Part shown: one piece after another, positions 33,916-41,515 of the stretch
Position numbering within the stretch: the first letter of the stretch is position 1
Layout of the letters: each line of letters starts with the position of its first letter
Position numbers and translations under genes: made by a program
The notes under the pieces: model-generated
Told to the model about the DNA's origin: nothing
The model's database searches: none
Seen by the model: only the letters and a program-made list of their open reading frames with translations
Assembly (NCBI GenBank): GCA_963759375.1
Contig: CAVWYY010000001.1
Span: forward strand, 1 to 64,000
Source: DASSUW01 sp963759375
Lineage (GTDB): Bacteria > Actinomycetota > Thermoleophilia > Solirubrobacterales > Solirubrobacteraceae
DNA: 64,000 bases
Direction of reading: 5' to 3'

Positions 33916-36687
33916 ATGTCCACTACGCGTGGCCCGGGGTTTGTGGGCCGGACCAGCGAACGCCAAGTGCTCGATGGACTGCTCGCTAGGGTCCGTGGGG
34001 GCGAGAGCAGGGTCCTGGTCATCCGCGGCGAGGCGGGGATCGGCAAGACCGCGCTGCTGCGATACACCGCGCGCCAGGCGTCCGGCTTCCGGCTCGCACC
34101 GCTGACGGGGGTGCAGGCGGAGATGGAGCTGCCGTTCGCCGGGGTCCATCAGCTGTGCGCGACGATGCTCGACCGGCTCGAAGTGCTCCCGGCGCCGCAG
34201 CGTGACGCTCTGAGCATCGCCCTAGGACTGAGGACGGGGGAGGTGCCGGAAGGCTTCCTGGTCGGACTGGCCGTGCTCAGCCTGCTGTCGGCGGTCGCGG
34301 AGGAGCGACCGCTGCTGTGTCTCGTCGAGGACGCGCAGTGGCTGGATGCCGCCTCGAGCCAAGTCCTCGGCCTCGTTGCGCGACGGGTGTGGGGGGAGTC
34401 GGTCGCGATCGTGGTCGCCCTGCGCGAGTCGGAATCGGACGCGCCAGTCCGCGACTTCGACGGTCTGCCCGAGCTTCCGCTCGAAGGCCTGCCCGAGAAG
34501 GATGCTCACGCGCTGCTGGCGAGCGCGGTCACGGGGCGGCTCGACAGCCACGTCGGTGATCGGATCGTCGCCGAGACTCGGGGGAACCCGCTCGCCTTGC
34601 TGGAGCTGCCGGGGCACATGACCGCGGCCGAATTGGCCGGTGGCTTCGACCTTCCTGCTGCCGGCGAGCTTCCGGTGCACATCGAGGGCCAGTATCTCCG
34701 CCGCGTCGGCGAGCTGCCCGAGGCGACGCAGCGACTGATGCTGCTGGCGGCCGCCGAGCCCTCGGGTGACCCGGCGCTGGTCTTGCGTGCGAGCCGCAGG
34801 CTCGACATCGACACCGGAGCGCTGGCGCCCGCCGAGGCCGCCGAGCTGTTGGAGATCGGGGCGGGCGTCTGGTTCCGTCATCCGCTCGTGCGCTCGGCGG
34901 TCTACCGAGCCGCGCCTCTCAGCAGGCGGCGGCGGGTGCACGAAGTCCTCGCCGAGGTGAGCGATCCCGACACCGATGCCGATCGCCGCGCCTGGCACCG
35001 CGCACTGGCGGCGGCGGGACCGGACGAGGACGTCGCGGGCGAGCTCGAGCGCTCGGCCGCCCGGGCGCAGGCTCGCGGCGGGGTCGCTGCCACCGCGGCA
35101 TTCCTGGAGCGCGCCGTCGCGCTGACGCCGGACCCGGCGCGGCGCCGTGAACGCGCGCTGGCGGCCGCTCAGGCCAGCGTCCAGGCCGGCGCGTTGACCG
35201 CCGCTCGCGGGCTGATGGCCACGGCCGAGGCCGGGCCGCTCGATGAGTTCCAGCGGGCACGCGTCGACCTGCTGCGCGCCCAGCTGGCGTTCATCTCCAG
35301 CCGCGGCAACGACGCGACCTCGCTTCTGCTGGCTGCGGCCCGTCGGCTGGAGCCGCTCGACCTTTGCCTCGCGCGGGAGACGTACGTGGACGCGTTCTCC
35401 GCCGCGCTGTTCGGAGCCAGGCTCAACGACAGCGTGGGGATGCCCGACATCGCCGAGGCTGCCCGGGCCGCGCGGCGCCGACCGGGTGCCGAGCCGGCCA
35501 CCGCCGACCTGCTGCTGGACGCCCTCATCGCCCTCAGCGACGACTACGACGGGGCCGTCCCACTCTGCCGGCGAGCGGTGGAGCGGCTCTCCGGCAACGC
35601 GTCGACCAAGGAACGGCTGCGCTGGCTGTGGCAGGGTGGCGTCGTCGCCCTCGAGCTCTGGGACGACGAACATGCGTCCTCGCTGTCGCACTCCAGCGTG
35701 GAGATCGCCCGCGAGACAGGGACCCTCAGCGAGCTCGCGCTGGCGCTCACCGCGCGCACGCCCGTGCTGGTGTTCTGCGGCGACCTCGCCGCCGCCCGCG
35801 CGCTGGTCCTGGAAACCGCGTCGGTCGAGGAGGCGACGGGGATCAGGTCCGCGCCGTACGGCGCGTTGATCCTCTCGGCGTGGCGAGGCAGTCGGCAGGA
35901 GACGACCGACCTGATCGAGAGGACGGAGCGCGAGGCGGGCGCCCGCGGCGAGGGAATCGGACTCGCCATCAGCGCGTACGCGCGCGCCGTCCTCTGCAAC
36001 GGCCTCGGCCAGTACGAGGAGGCCCTGGCCGCCGCGACCTCGGCCAGCGAGCATCGAGAGGTCGTCGCGGAGAACTGGGGCCTGAGCGAGCTGGTCGAAC
36101 CGGCCACGCGATGCGGCAGGATCGATCTGGCCACGGACGCCCTTGAGCGGCTGACCGCGAAAGCACGGGCCACGCGAACGGACTGGGCGCTCGGCGTCGA
36201 GGCGCGTGCCCGGGCCCTGCTCAGCGAAGGCGATGAGGCCGAGCGCGGGTTCCACACGGCGATGGACCATCTCGGTCGCACACGCGTGCGCGCCGAGCTG
36301 GCCCGCACGCATCTGCTGCACGGCGAATGGCTGCGGCGCGAGAGCCGCCGGGTCGACGCGCGCGCCGAGCTCAGCGTCGCGCACGAGCTGTTCGCGTCGA
36401 TGGGCATGCAGGCGTTCGCCGAACGCGCCGGCAGCGAGCTCCTCGCCACGGGCGAGAAGGTCCGCCGGCGGCTCGCCGAGACCCGCGACGATCTCACTCC
36501 GCAGGAGCGGCAGGTCGCCCAGCTCGCGCGCGACGGGCTCTCGAACTCGGAGATCGGCGCCCGCCTGTTCCTGAGCCCGCGCACCATCGAGTGGCACCTG
36601 CGGCACGTGTTCGCCAAGCTCGGGATCCGGTCCCGACGCCAACTCGCAAGCGCCCTTGAGGCCTCGGAATCCGAGGTCCGCGGCTAG
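33916..36687 (+). CDS. AAA-ATPase LuxR-family transcriptional regulator (LAL/MalT-like), copy 2
   Basis: The 923-residue tandem paralog of the preceding gene has the same architecture: FVGRTSERQVLDGLLARV, Walker A RGEAGIGKTALLRY, Walker B LCLVEDAQWLDAAS, a helical middle, and a helix-turn-helix (RQVAQLARDGLSNSEIGARL, SPRTIEWHLRHVFAKLGI). The ends are more alike than the middle, consistent with a duplication whose sensory part diverged. Its TAG overlaps the convergent BrkB gene stop as CTAG. Target genes are unknown. Confidence 0.9.
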   Translation: MSTTRGPGFVGRTSERQVLDGLLARVRGGESRVLVIRGEAGIGKTALLRYTARQASGFRLAPLTGVQAEMELPFAGVHQLCATMLDRLEVLPAPQRDALSIALGLRTGEVPEGFLVGLAVLSLLSAVAEERPLLCLVEDAQWLDAASSQVLGLVARRVWGESVAIVVALRESESDAPVRDFDGLPELPLEGLPEKDAHALLASAVTGRLDSHVGDRIVAETRGNPLALLELPGHMTAAELAGGFDLPAAGELPVHIEGQYLRRVGELPEATQRLMLLAAAEPSGDPALVLRASRRLDIDTGALAPAEAAELLEIGAGVWFRHPLVRSAVYRAAPLSRRRRVHEVLAEVSDPDTDADRRAWHRALAAAGPDEDVAGELERSAARAQARGGVAATAAFLERAVALTPDPARRRERALAAAQASVQAGALTAARGLMATAEAGPLDEFQRARVDLLRAQLAFISSRGNDATSLLLAAARRLEPLDLCLARETYVDAFSAALFGARLNDSVGMPDIAEAARAARRRPGAEPATADLLLDALIALSDDYDGAVPLCRRAVERLSGNASTKERLRWLWQGGVVALELWDDEHASSLSHSSVEIARETGTLSELALALTARTPVLVFCGDLAAARALVLETASVEEATGIRSAPYGALILSAWRGSRQETTDLIERTEREAGARGEGIGLAISAYARAVLCNGLGQYEEALAAATSASEHREVVAENWGLSELVEPATRCGRIDLATDALERLTAKARATRTDWALGVEARARALLSEGDEAERGFHTAMDHLGRTRVRAELARTHLLHGEWLRRESRRVDARAELSVAHELFASMGMQAFAERAGSELLATGEKVRRRLAETRDDLTPQERQVAQLARDGLSNSEIGARLFLSPRTIEWHLRHVFAKLGIRSRRQLASALEASESEVRG

Positions 36688-37643
36688 GTCTTCCAGTGAA
36701 CGTCGACCTGCGCGCGCGGGTCGCGGCGCGCCGACTCCGCGTAGTGCTCGAGCGCGCGCGTGTCGGCCGCGGTCGGGGCGCCGGTGAGCGACCGCGGCCA
36801 GAGCTTCAACGCCGCGACCGCGTTGACCTCGGCCGCGATCAGGATCACCTGGGCGGCCAGCGACAGCCACGAGAGCAGGCCGATGACGGTCGCGAACAGC
36901 CCGTAGGTGTCGCTCGCGTGCGCGATCGCAGCGTTCACGTACAAGCCGCCGAGCGTCTGGAGCACGAGCAGGCCGAGCGTCGCGACGATCACGCCGGGGA
37001 GGAGCTCGCGCAGGCTGTGGCGCTCGGACGCGAGCAGCCGGAACGCCGCCAGTAGCGCGATCGCATCGACGGCGAGCGAGACCACGAGCGCGGCGGCGGC
37101 GGTCCACACCTCGCCATCGAGACGTCCGCTCGTCGCTGCTCCGCTCAGCACGGAGCTGGCGACGATCGCGAGGCCGGCGGTTCCGAGCACGGCGAGCCCG
37201 CGCACGCGCCGCGAGAAATAGCCGAGCTGATCGACCGGAGCGACGTTCCATGTCGCGTCGAGCGCTTGGCCGAGCGCCAGCGTGATGCCGAGCCCGGCCC
37301 ACAGGGCGACGCCGATGCCGACGACGAGCGCCACGCCGCTGCCGCCGATCGTCCCGATGTCGCTGCGCACGAGTGGCCCGACCACGGGCATCTCGGCGTA
37401 GGCCGAGTTCAGGATGTCGTCGCGCCGGCTCGGGTCGTCCTGGAGGACCAAGCCGACGATCGAGACGAACGCCAGCAGCAGCGGGAAGACCGAGAAGAAC
37501 GCGTAGTAGGCGATCCGGACGGCATGCCGCGACGCGCGGTCGTCGACGAACTTGCGCACCACCGCGACGGGGAACGCGATCGGCCGGCGGGGCCGTTGCC
37601 AGCGGTCGAGGCGTCCCAGCAGCCGCCGCATCCGCTCTGTCAC
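36684..37643 (-). CDS. YihY/BrkB-family inner membrane protein
   Basis: The 319-residue membrane protein has about six helices and the family motifs IAYYAFFSVFPLLLAFVSIV, ALDATWNV and LYVNAAIAHASDTYGLFATV. YihY/BrkB proteins are conserved but functionally uncertain; some were once misnamed ribonuclease BN. A GTG start at 37641-37643 is used. The tail is basic and cytoplasmic. Confidence 0.88.
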   Translation of the reverse strand: MTERMRRLLGRLDRWQRPRRPIAFPVAVVRKFVDDRASRHAVRIAYYAFFSVFPLLLAFVSIVGLVLQDDPSRRDDILNSAYAEMPVVGPLVRSDIGTIGGSGVALVVGIGVALWAGLGITLALGQALDATWNVAPVDQLGYFSRRVRGLAVLGTAGLAIVASSVLSGAATSGRLDGEVWTAAAALVVSLAVDAIALLAAFRLLASERHSLRELLPGVIVATLGLLVLQTLGGLYVNAAIAHASDTYGLFATVIGLLSWLSLAAQVILIAAEVNAVAALKLWPRSLTGAPTAADTRALEHYAESARRDPRAQVDVHWKT

Positions 37644-37708
37644 GTCGTCAGCGTGGCGGTGGCGGTGGCCGGAGTCATCATCCGATCGGTATGACCGGCG
37701 ACCGGGAA

Positions 37709-37984
37709 CTAGCCGCGTGTGGGCGTGGAGCCCTCGGAGCCGGTGTTCCGCGCCGGGCCGGGGGTGTCGACCTCCGCGAGCCGGCGAACCTCGCGGGCGA
37801 TGTTCACCAGGTCATGCGCGGTGTGAAGCGCCTCTTCGGCGGTGTCCAGATCGTCGAGGACGGCACGGATCAGGGCTGCCTCGCGCACGTACTGCGAGAC
37901 GCTGATCCCCTGGGCATTGGCCGCGCGCGCAATGGCTGAGTAGCCACGATCGGCGAACCGTATCGTCGTCGCGTGAAGCGCCAT
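37709..37984 (-). CDS. Ribbon-helix-helix (Arc/CopG-like) DNA-binding protein
   Basis: The 91-residue protein starts with a beta-strand ALHATTIRFADRGYSAIARA, then a helix pair ANAQGISVSQYVREAALIRA, the layout of a CopG/Arc antitoxin-type fold; an acidic helical tail follows. Such proteins bind palindromes as dimers of dimers, often their own promoter. A 9-bp inverted repeat lies 44 bp upstream of the ATG. No toxin gene is adjacent in the usual position, so it may be a lone regulator. Confidence 0.7.
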   Translation of the reverse strand: MALHATTIRFADRGYSAIARAANAQGISVSQYVREAALIRAVLDDLDTAEEALHTAHDLVNIAREVRRLAEVDTPGPARNTGSEGSTPTRG

Positions 37985-38027
37985 CGGGCGGAACTCTACT
38001 TGCGAACCGCCCCACATTGGGCCCGAT

Positions 38028-38053
38028 CCGCGATAGTGGAGACGCTATCGCGG
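38028..38053. promoter_or_regulatory. 9-bp palindromic operator between divergent genes
   Basis: CCGCGATAG (38028-38036) and CTATCGCGG (38045-38053) form a perfect inverted repeat with an 8-bp spacer, in the 138-bp gap between the ribbon-helix-helix gene (-) and the anti-sigma-like gene (+). An AT-rich CATATACA follows directly (38057-38064) and could be a -10 for the + strand gene. It is a likely binding site for the ribbon-helix-helix protein. Confidence 0.6.
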
Positions 38054-38122
38054 TACCATATACAACATCGCGGTCGATCAAGCCCCCGGAATCCACATTT
38101 CGAGCGCGACGACGGCGGCCGC

Positions 38123-38533
38123 GTGACCAGCGCGCGATGGACGTTTGAGGTCTCGCGTGAGGCGCCGGGACAGGGTCGCAGGGCGATCCGCGAGTTTGCC
38201 GCCCGGGCCGAACCGACGGAGTGGGCGCTCAGCGCGATCGGCCTGTGTGTCACGGAGGCGATGACCAACGTGGTCGTGCACGCGTACCAAAACGGCGAAC
38301 GTCCGGGCCGCATCGAGATGGACGCTGAGCTCGACGGCAATTCGCTGTCAGTCCGCGTCCGCGACTACGGCCACGGTCTCAGGCCCCGGCTCGACAGCCC
38401 CGGGCTCGGGCTCGGGCTGCCCCTGATCATTCGCATGTCCGCGCGCTCGGAGATCCGCTCGCCCACGCGGGGCGGCACGGAGATCACCATGCGGTTCAAC
38501 GTCCACGAGCAAGACGAGGCCGGCCGTCGATGA
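38123..38533 (+). CDS. RsbW/SpoIIAB-like anti-sigma regulatory ATPase
   Basis: The 136-residue HATPase_c protein has an N-box AIGLCVTEAMTNVVVHAYQ and a G1 box VRVRDYGHGL with a glycine-rich lid (SPGLGLGLPLIIRM). This is the serine-kinase anti-sigma factor type that binds a SigB/SigF-class sigma factor and phosphorylates an antagonist. The GTG at 38123 begins just before the first strand (WTFEVSREAPG). No sigma or anti-anti-sigma gene is adjacent, though a sigma factor of the right class is 22 kb downstream. Confidence 0.82.
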   Translation: MTSARWTFEVSREAPGQGRRAIREFAARAEPTEWALSAIGLCVTEAMTNVVVHAYQNGERPGRIEMDAELDGNSLSVRVRDYGHGLRPRLDSPGLGLGLPLIIRMSARSEIRSPTRGGTEITMRFNVHEQDEAGRR

Positions 38534-38546
38534 CGACGACGTCGCG

Positions 38547-39683
38547 CTATTCGCGGAGGCGCGGAAGCCGCTTCTCGCGCTCGGCACGCTTCGCCTCTCG
38601 CTGAGCTTTCTGCTCCTCGACCTTGACCTTGGCGTCGGCGTAGGACTGCTCGACGAGGACCCTGCCGCCGGCCCAACCGAACGCCCAGACCACGATCGCG
38701 ACGGCGAAGGCGACGTTCCACGCCGTGACGGCGAGCTGCTGGCCGAGTGAGTACGCGGCGGCGGTGGCGGCGTCAGTGACGTCGTTGAGTGCCGCCACGT
38801 TGGTCGCCTGATTGACGCCGACGCCGCCGGGCGTGACCGAGACCGTGTTGGCGATCGAGTTTCCGCCAACGACCGCCATCACCGTGTGGAACGTGACCGT
38901 GATCCCGTACCCGGCGAGGAACACGGCGATCACGGCGAGCTTGGCGAGCCACGCGCCGAGCGACGGCAACGCCACTCGGACCAGGTATTGGCGCGGGCGC
39001 GCGAGGATGGCCCCGCCCTGCTTGGCCTTCCGCACGACCCCGCGCAGCTTGCGCCGGAAGATCCGGGCCAGGAGGACGATGAGCAGCACTGCGCCGGCGA
39101 CAGCCGTGAGGATCAGGACCGGGTGGTCGTGCGGCAGCTTGAACTGGCGCTCGAACGTGCCCGCCACGGTCGCGAACAGGTAGACGTAGACCAACGCCCC
39201 CACGAGCGTGAAGAAGATCTTCTGCACCAGCATCCCGCCGACCACCCCGGCGAAGGTGGCGCCGGCCGTGATCGCCGCGAACATCAGCAGCATCACGAAC
39301 GTGCCGATGTTGGCCGGCAGGAAGCCGTTGAGCGCCACGCCGGTGGCGTACGCCGCCAGCACCTGCCGATAGGGCGCCGGCGCGCGCGGATAGGCGGCGC
39401 GGAGAATGAAGTACCACCCCAGCGCGGTCAGGGTCGTCTGCATCGTCTGCAGCGACCAGCCGGCCAGCAGGTACCCGAGCCCGATCCCCGTCAACGCGTC
39501 CCACAGGTCCGAGAGCCAGCCGGCCACGTCGATGCCGAGCAGCTCGAGGAGGCCGACGACGGCGGCGATCCCCAGCAGCCAGGCCAGGACCTTGACCAGC
39601 CGCCGTGCTCGGGACGGGTCGTCGAACGGCAGCAACCGGTCGCGCAGCCGGTGCCTCGTGACCGGCGGGCCGGTGGTCACCAT
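38547..39683 (-). CDS. YbhN/lysylphosphatidylglycerol synthase-type transmembrane protein
   Basis: The 378-residue integral membrane protein of the UPF0104 family has about seven to eight helices, the motif LAAYATGVALNGFLPANIGT and the conserved SVTPGGVGVNQATNVA. There is no C-terminal synthetase domain, so it is not MprF; the family is thought to move lipids or precursors across the membrane. It ends in a basic coiled tail (QKAQREAKRAEREKR). The start is the ATG at 39681-39683. Confidence 0.85.
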   Translation of the reverse strand: MVTTGPPVTRHRLRDRLLPFDDPSRARRLVKVLAWLLGIAAVVGLLELLGIDVAGWLSDLWDALTGIGLGYLLAGWSLQTMQTTLTALGWYFILRAAYPRAPAPYRQVLAAYATGVALNGFLPANIGTFVMLLMFAAITAGATFAGVVGGMLVQKIFFTLVGALVYVYLFATVAGTFERQFKLPHDHPVLILTAVAGAVLLIVLLARIFRRKLRGVVRKAKQGGAILARPRQYLVRVALPSLGAWLAKLAVIAVFLAGYGITVTFHTVMAVVGGNSIANTVSVTPGGVGVNQATNVAALNDVTDAATAAAYSLGQQLAVTAWNVAFAVAIVVWAFGWAGGRVLVEQSYADAKVKVEEQKAQREAKRAEREKRLPRLRE

Positions 39684-39713
39684 GCGCGTAGATTGTTCAG
39701 GAAACGTGCCGGG

Positions 39714-40136
39714 TCAGCGCATGTCCAGCGCGCCAGGGCGGGTGACCGCCCAGATCACCCACACGTCGAGGGCGATCACCAGGACCGACCAGAACGGGTA
39801 GTACGGGATGAAGAGGAAGTTCATCAGCGCGCTCAGCGACGCGAAGACGATCGCCGCCGCGCGCGCCCACGTCCGACCGCCGAAGAGGCCGAGGCCGGTC
39901 GTCACCAGCGCGGCGCCGAGCAGCAGGTGCAGCCAGCCCCACGCCGACGTGTCCAGATCGAACGTGTAGTTGGGGGCCACGACGAAGAACTCGTCGTTGA
40001 AGATCGCTGTCAGGCCCGCGATCACCTGGAACGAGCCGATCAGCATCAGCATCGTCCCGGCGAACGCGACGCCGCTCGCCGCCCAGCCGGAAAGCGGCTG
40101 CTCCTGCCGTTGAGGGGTCTGCGTACCTGCGGCCAT
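39714..40136 (-). CDS. DUF7144-type four-helix membrane protein
   Basis: The 140-residue protein has four membrane helices and typical family pieces: FAGTMLMLIGSFQVIAGLTA, SAWGWLHLLLGAAL, FIPYYPFWSVLVIALDVWVI. The function is unknown; related proteins are common and often multicopy in actinomycetes. It is 30 bp upstream of the YbhN gene on the same strand and divergent from padR, so the padR operator could influence it. Confidence 0.8.
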   Translation of the reverse strand: MAAGTQTPQRQEQPLSGWAASGVAFAGTMLMLIGSFQVIAGLTAIFNDEFFVVAPNYTFDLDTSAWGWLHLLLGAALVTTGLGLFGGRTWARAAAIVFASLSALMNFLFIPYYPFWSVLVIALDVWVIWAVTRPGALDMR

Positions 40137-40227
40137 GCGGAGTCCTCCTCGGGCAGCGCCCGCGCTAGTTGTGCGGCTGTCAGATACGCCGTAGCGACGA
40201 CTACTCCTGCCCGACTGACCCGTTGCC

Positions 40228-40270
40228 TTGACGCGGTCATAGATAGCGCGTATATATTCTCGCTATCTAT
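40228..40270 (+). promoter_or_regulatory. padR promoter with a 10-bp palindromic operator
   Basis: TTGACG (40228-40233) and TATATA (40251-40256), 17 bp apart, form a strong promoter. It is overlapped by a perfect inverted repeat, ATAGATAGCG (40239-40248) and CGCTATCTAT (40261-40270), with a 12-bp AT-rich spacer containing the -10. The right arm runs into the ATG of padR at 40269, so transcription should begin at or within a few bases of the start codon. This is consistent with PadR repressing its own operon. Confidence 0.8.
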
Positions 40271-40787
40271 GCGCGAGCATTTCCTTGCACTTCTCGCCCG
40301 CGAGAGCGGCCACGGCTACGAGCTGAGGCAGTCGCTGCAGCAGGAGTTCGGGGATCTGCTTCCGGCGCTGAACGCGGGACAGATCTACTCGACGCTTGCG
40401 CGGCTCGAGCGCGATGGCCTGGTTGTCGGCCAGAGCGTCGAGGGCGACAGTCGCCGCAAGCGCCTGTACGAGCTCACCGACGCGGGCCGCGCCGCGCTGG
40501 AGCGCTGGGTGGAGACGCCGGTGCCGGGCACGCGGCTCAAGGACGAGTTCTTCATGAAGTTCGTCGTCATCGTGTCCGCCGGGCTGGCAGAGCCGCAGGC
40601 CGTGATCGACAGTCAGCGGCGCGAGTACCTGCAGTCGCTGCGCGACCTCGACGCGCTGCTCGCCGCGAACGGCAAGGGCGCCGCCGCCGAGCTGCTCGTG
40701 GAGGGCGCCGTCCTGCACGCGAAGGCGGATCTGGAATGGCTCGACCTGATCGAGCAACGACTGGCCGTCCGGAAGGAATCGACATGA
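40269..40787 (+). CDS. PadR-family transcriptional repressor
   Basis: The 172-residue protein has a PadR winged helix at about 3-75 (LARESGHGYELRQSLQQEFG, LNAGQIYSTLARLERDGLV, RKRLYELTDAGRAAL) and a C-terminal dimerisation helix. The ATG at 40269 overlaps the operator, and no ribosome site fits, so the message is probably leaderless or nearly so. The stop overlaps the ABC ATPase start (ATGA). The likely role is to repress the ABC exporter until a ligand binds. Confidence 0.9.
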   Translation: MREHFLALLARESGHGYELRQSLQQEFGDLLPALNAGQIYSTLARLERDGLVVGQSVEGDSRRKRLYELTDAGRAALERWVETPVPGTRLKDEFFMKFVVIVSAGLAEPQAVIDSQRREYLQSLRDLDALLAANGKGAAAELLVEGAVLHAKADLEWLDLIEQRLAVRKEST

Positions 40788-41515
40788 CACCCGTGCTCGA
40801 GGCGCGCAACCTCGCGAAGACCTACGACACCGGCGGAGTGAAGGTCTTTGCCCTTCGCGGCGTCGACCTCGCGATCGCACAGGGCGAGTTCGTCGCGATC
40901 ATGGGCCCGAGCGGGTGCGGCAAGTCGACCCTGCTCAACCTGCTCGCCGGCCTCGATCGACCGACCGCGGGGGAGGTCCGGCTCGGCGGCGAGCGGATCG
41001 ACGAGCTGAGCGAGACCGAGCTCGCGCGGCTGCGGCGCCGTCACATCGGGTTCGTGTTCCAGTTCTTCAACCTGATGCCGACCCTGTCGGCGGTCGAGAA
41101 CGTCGAGCTGCCGCTGCTGCTGGTCGGCCGGCGCCGGAAGGACGCACGGCGATCGGCGAACGAGCTGCTGACCGAGCTTGGGCTCGGAGACAAGCAGGCC
41201 GCGGCTCCGGTCCAGCTCTCGGGCGGGCAGCAGCAGCGCGTCGCGCTGGCACGAGCGCTCGCGAACACCCCCGACATCGTGCTCGGCGACGAGCCGACCG
41301 GGAACCTCGACTCCGCCGCGGCTCGCGACGTGCTCGGACTCCTGCGCGGCGCCCGCGACCGCGGTCAGACCGTGTTGATCGTCACGCATGACGGGCGCGT
41401 CGCGGCGGCGGCGGATCGGGTGATCACGCTGCGCGATGGGCTGGTGTCCGACGAGAGCGTGCTGCAGGCCGCGCGCCCGGTCGCGCTTCCCTTCGAGCAC
41501 GGCGAACGGACGTGA
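40784..41515 (+). CDS. ABC transporter ATP-binding protein (MacB/LolD type)
   Basis: The 243-residue ATPase has Walker A GPSGCGKSTLL (41-51), Q-loop FVFQFFNLMP, signature LSGGQQQRVALARAL, Walker B DIVLGDEPTGNLD and H-loop VTHD. Sequence and neighbour (FtsX-type permease) place it among MacB/LolD-like ATPases that drive export or lipoprotein/peptide extraction. It starts inside the padR stop and its own stop overlaps the permease start. Confidence 0.93.
   Translation: MTPVLEARNLAKTYDTGGVKVFALRGVDLAIAQGEFVAIMGPSGCGKSTLLNLLAGLDRPTAGEVRLGGERIDELSETELARLRRRHIGFVFQFFNLMPTLSAVENVELPLLLVGRRRKDARRSANELLTELGLGDKQAAAPVQLSGGQQQRVALARALANTPDIVLGDEPTGNLDSAAARDVLGLLRGARDRGQTVLIVTHDGRVAAAADRVITLRDGLVSDESVLQAARPVALPFEHGERT

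Noticed and set aside
34222..37302. A very long open frame on the minus strand opposite the second AAA-LuxR gene
   Set aside because: It is the antisense shadow of a clear gene, Arg-rich with no domain, a usual effect of ~70% GC codon use.
37709..38533. Toxin-antitoxin pair made of the ribbon-helix-helix gene and its neighbour
   Set aside because: The neighbour is a divergent RsbW-like ATPase, not a toxin, and no RelE/PemK/VapC-like gene is adjacent.
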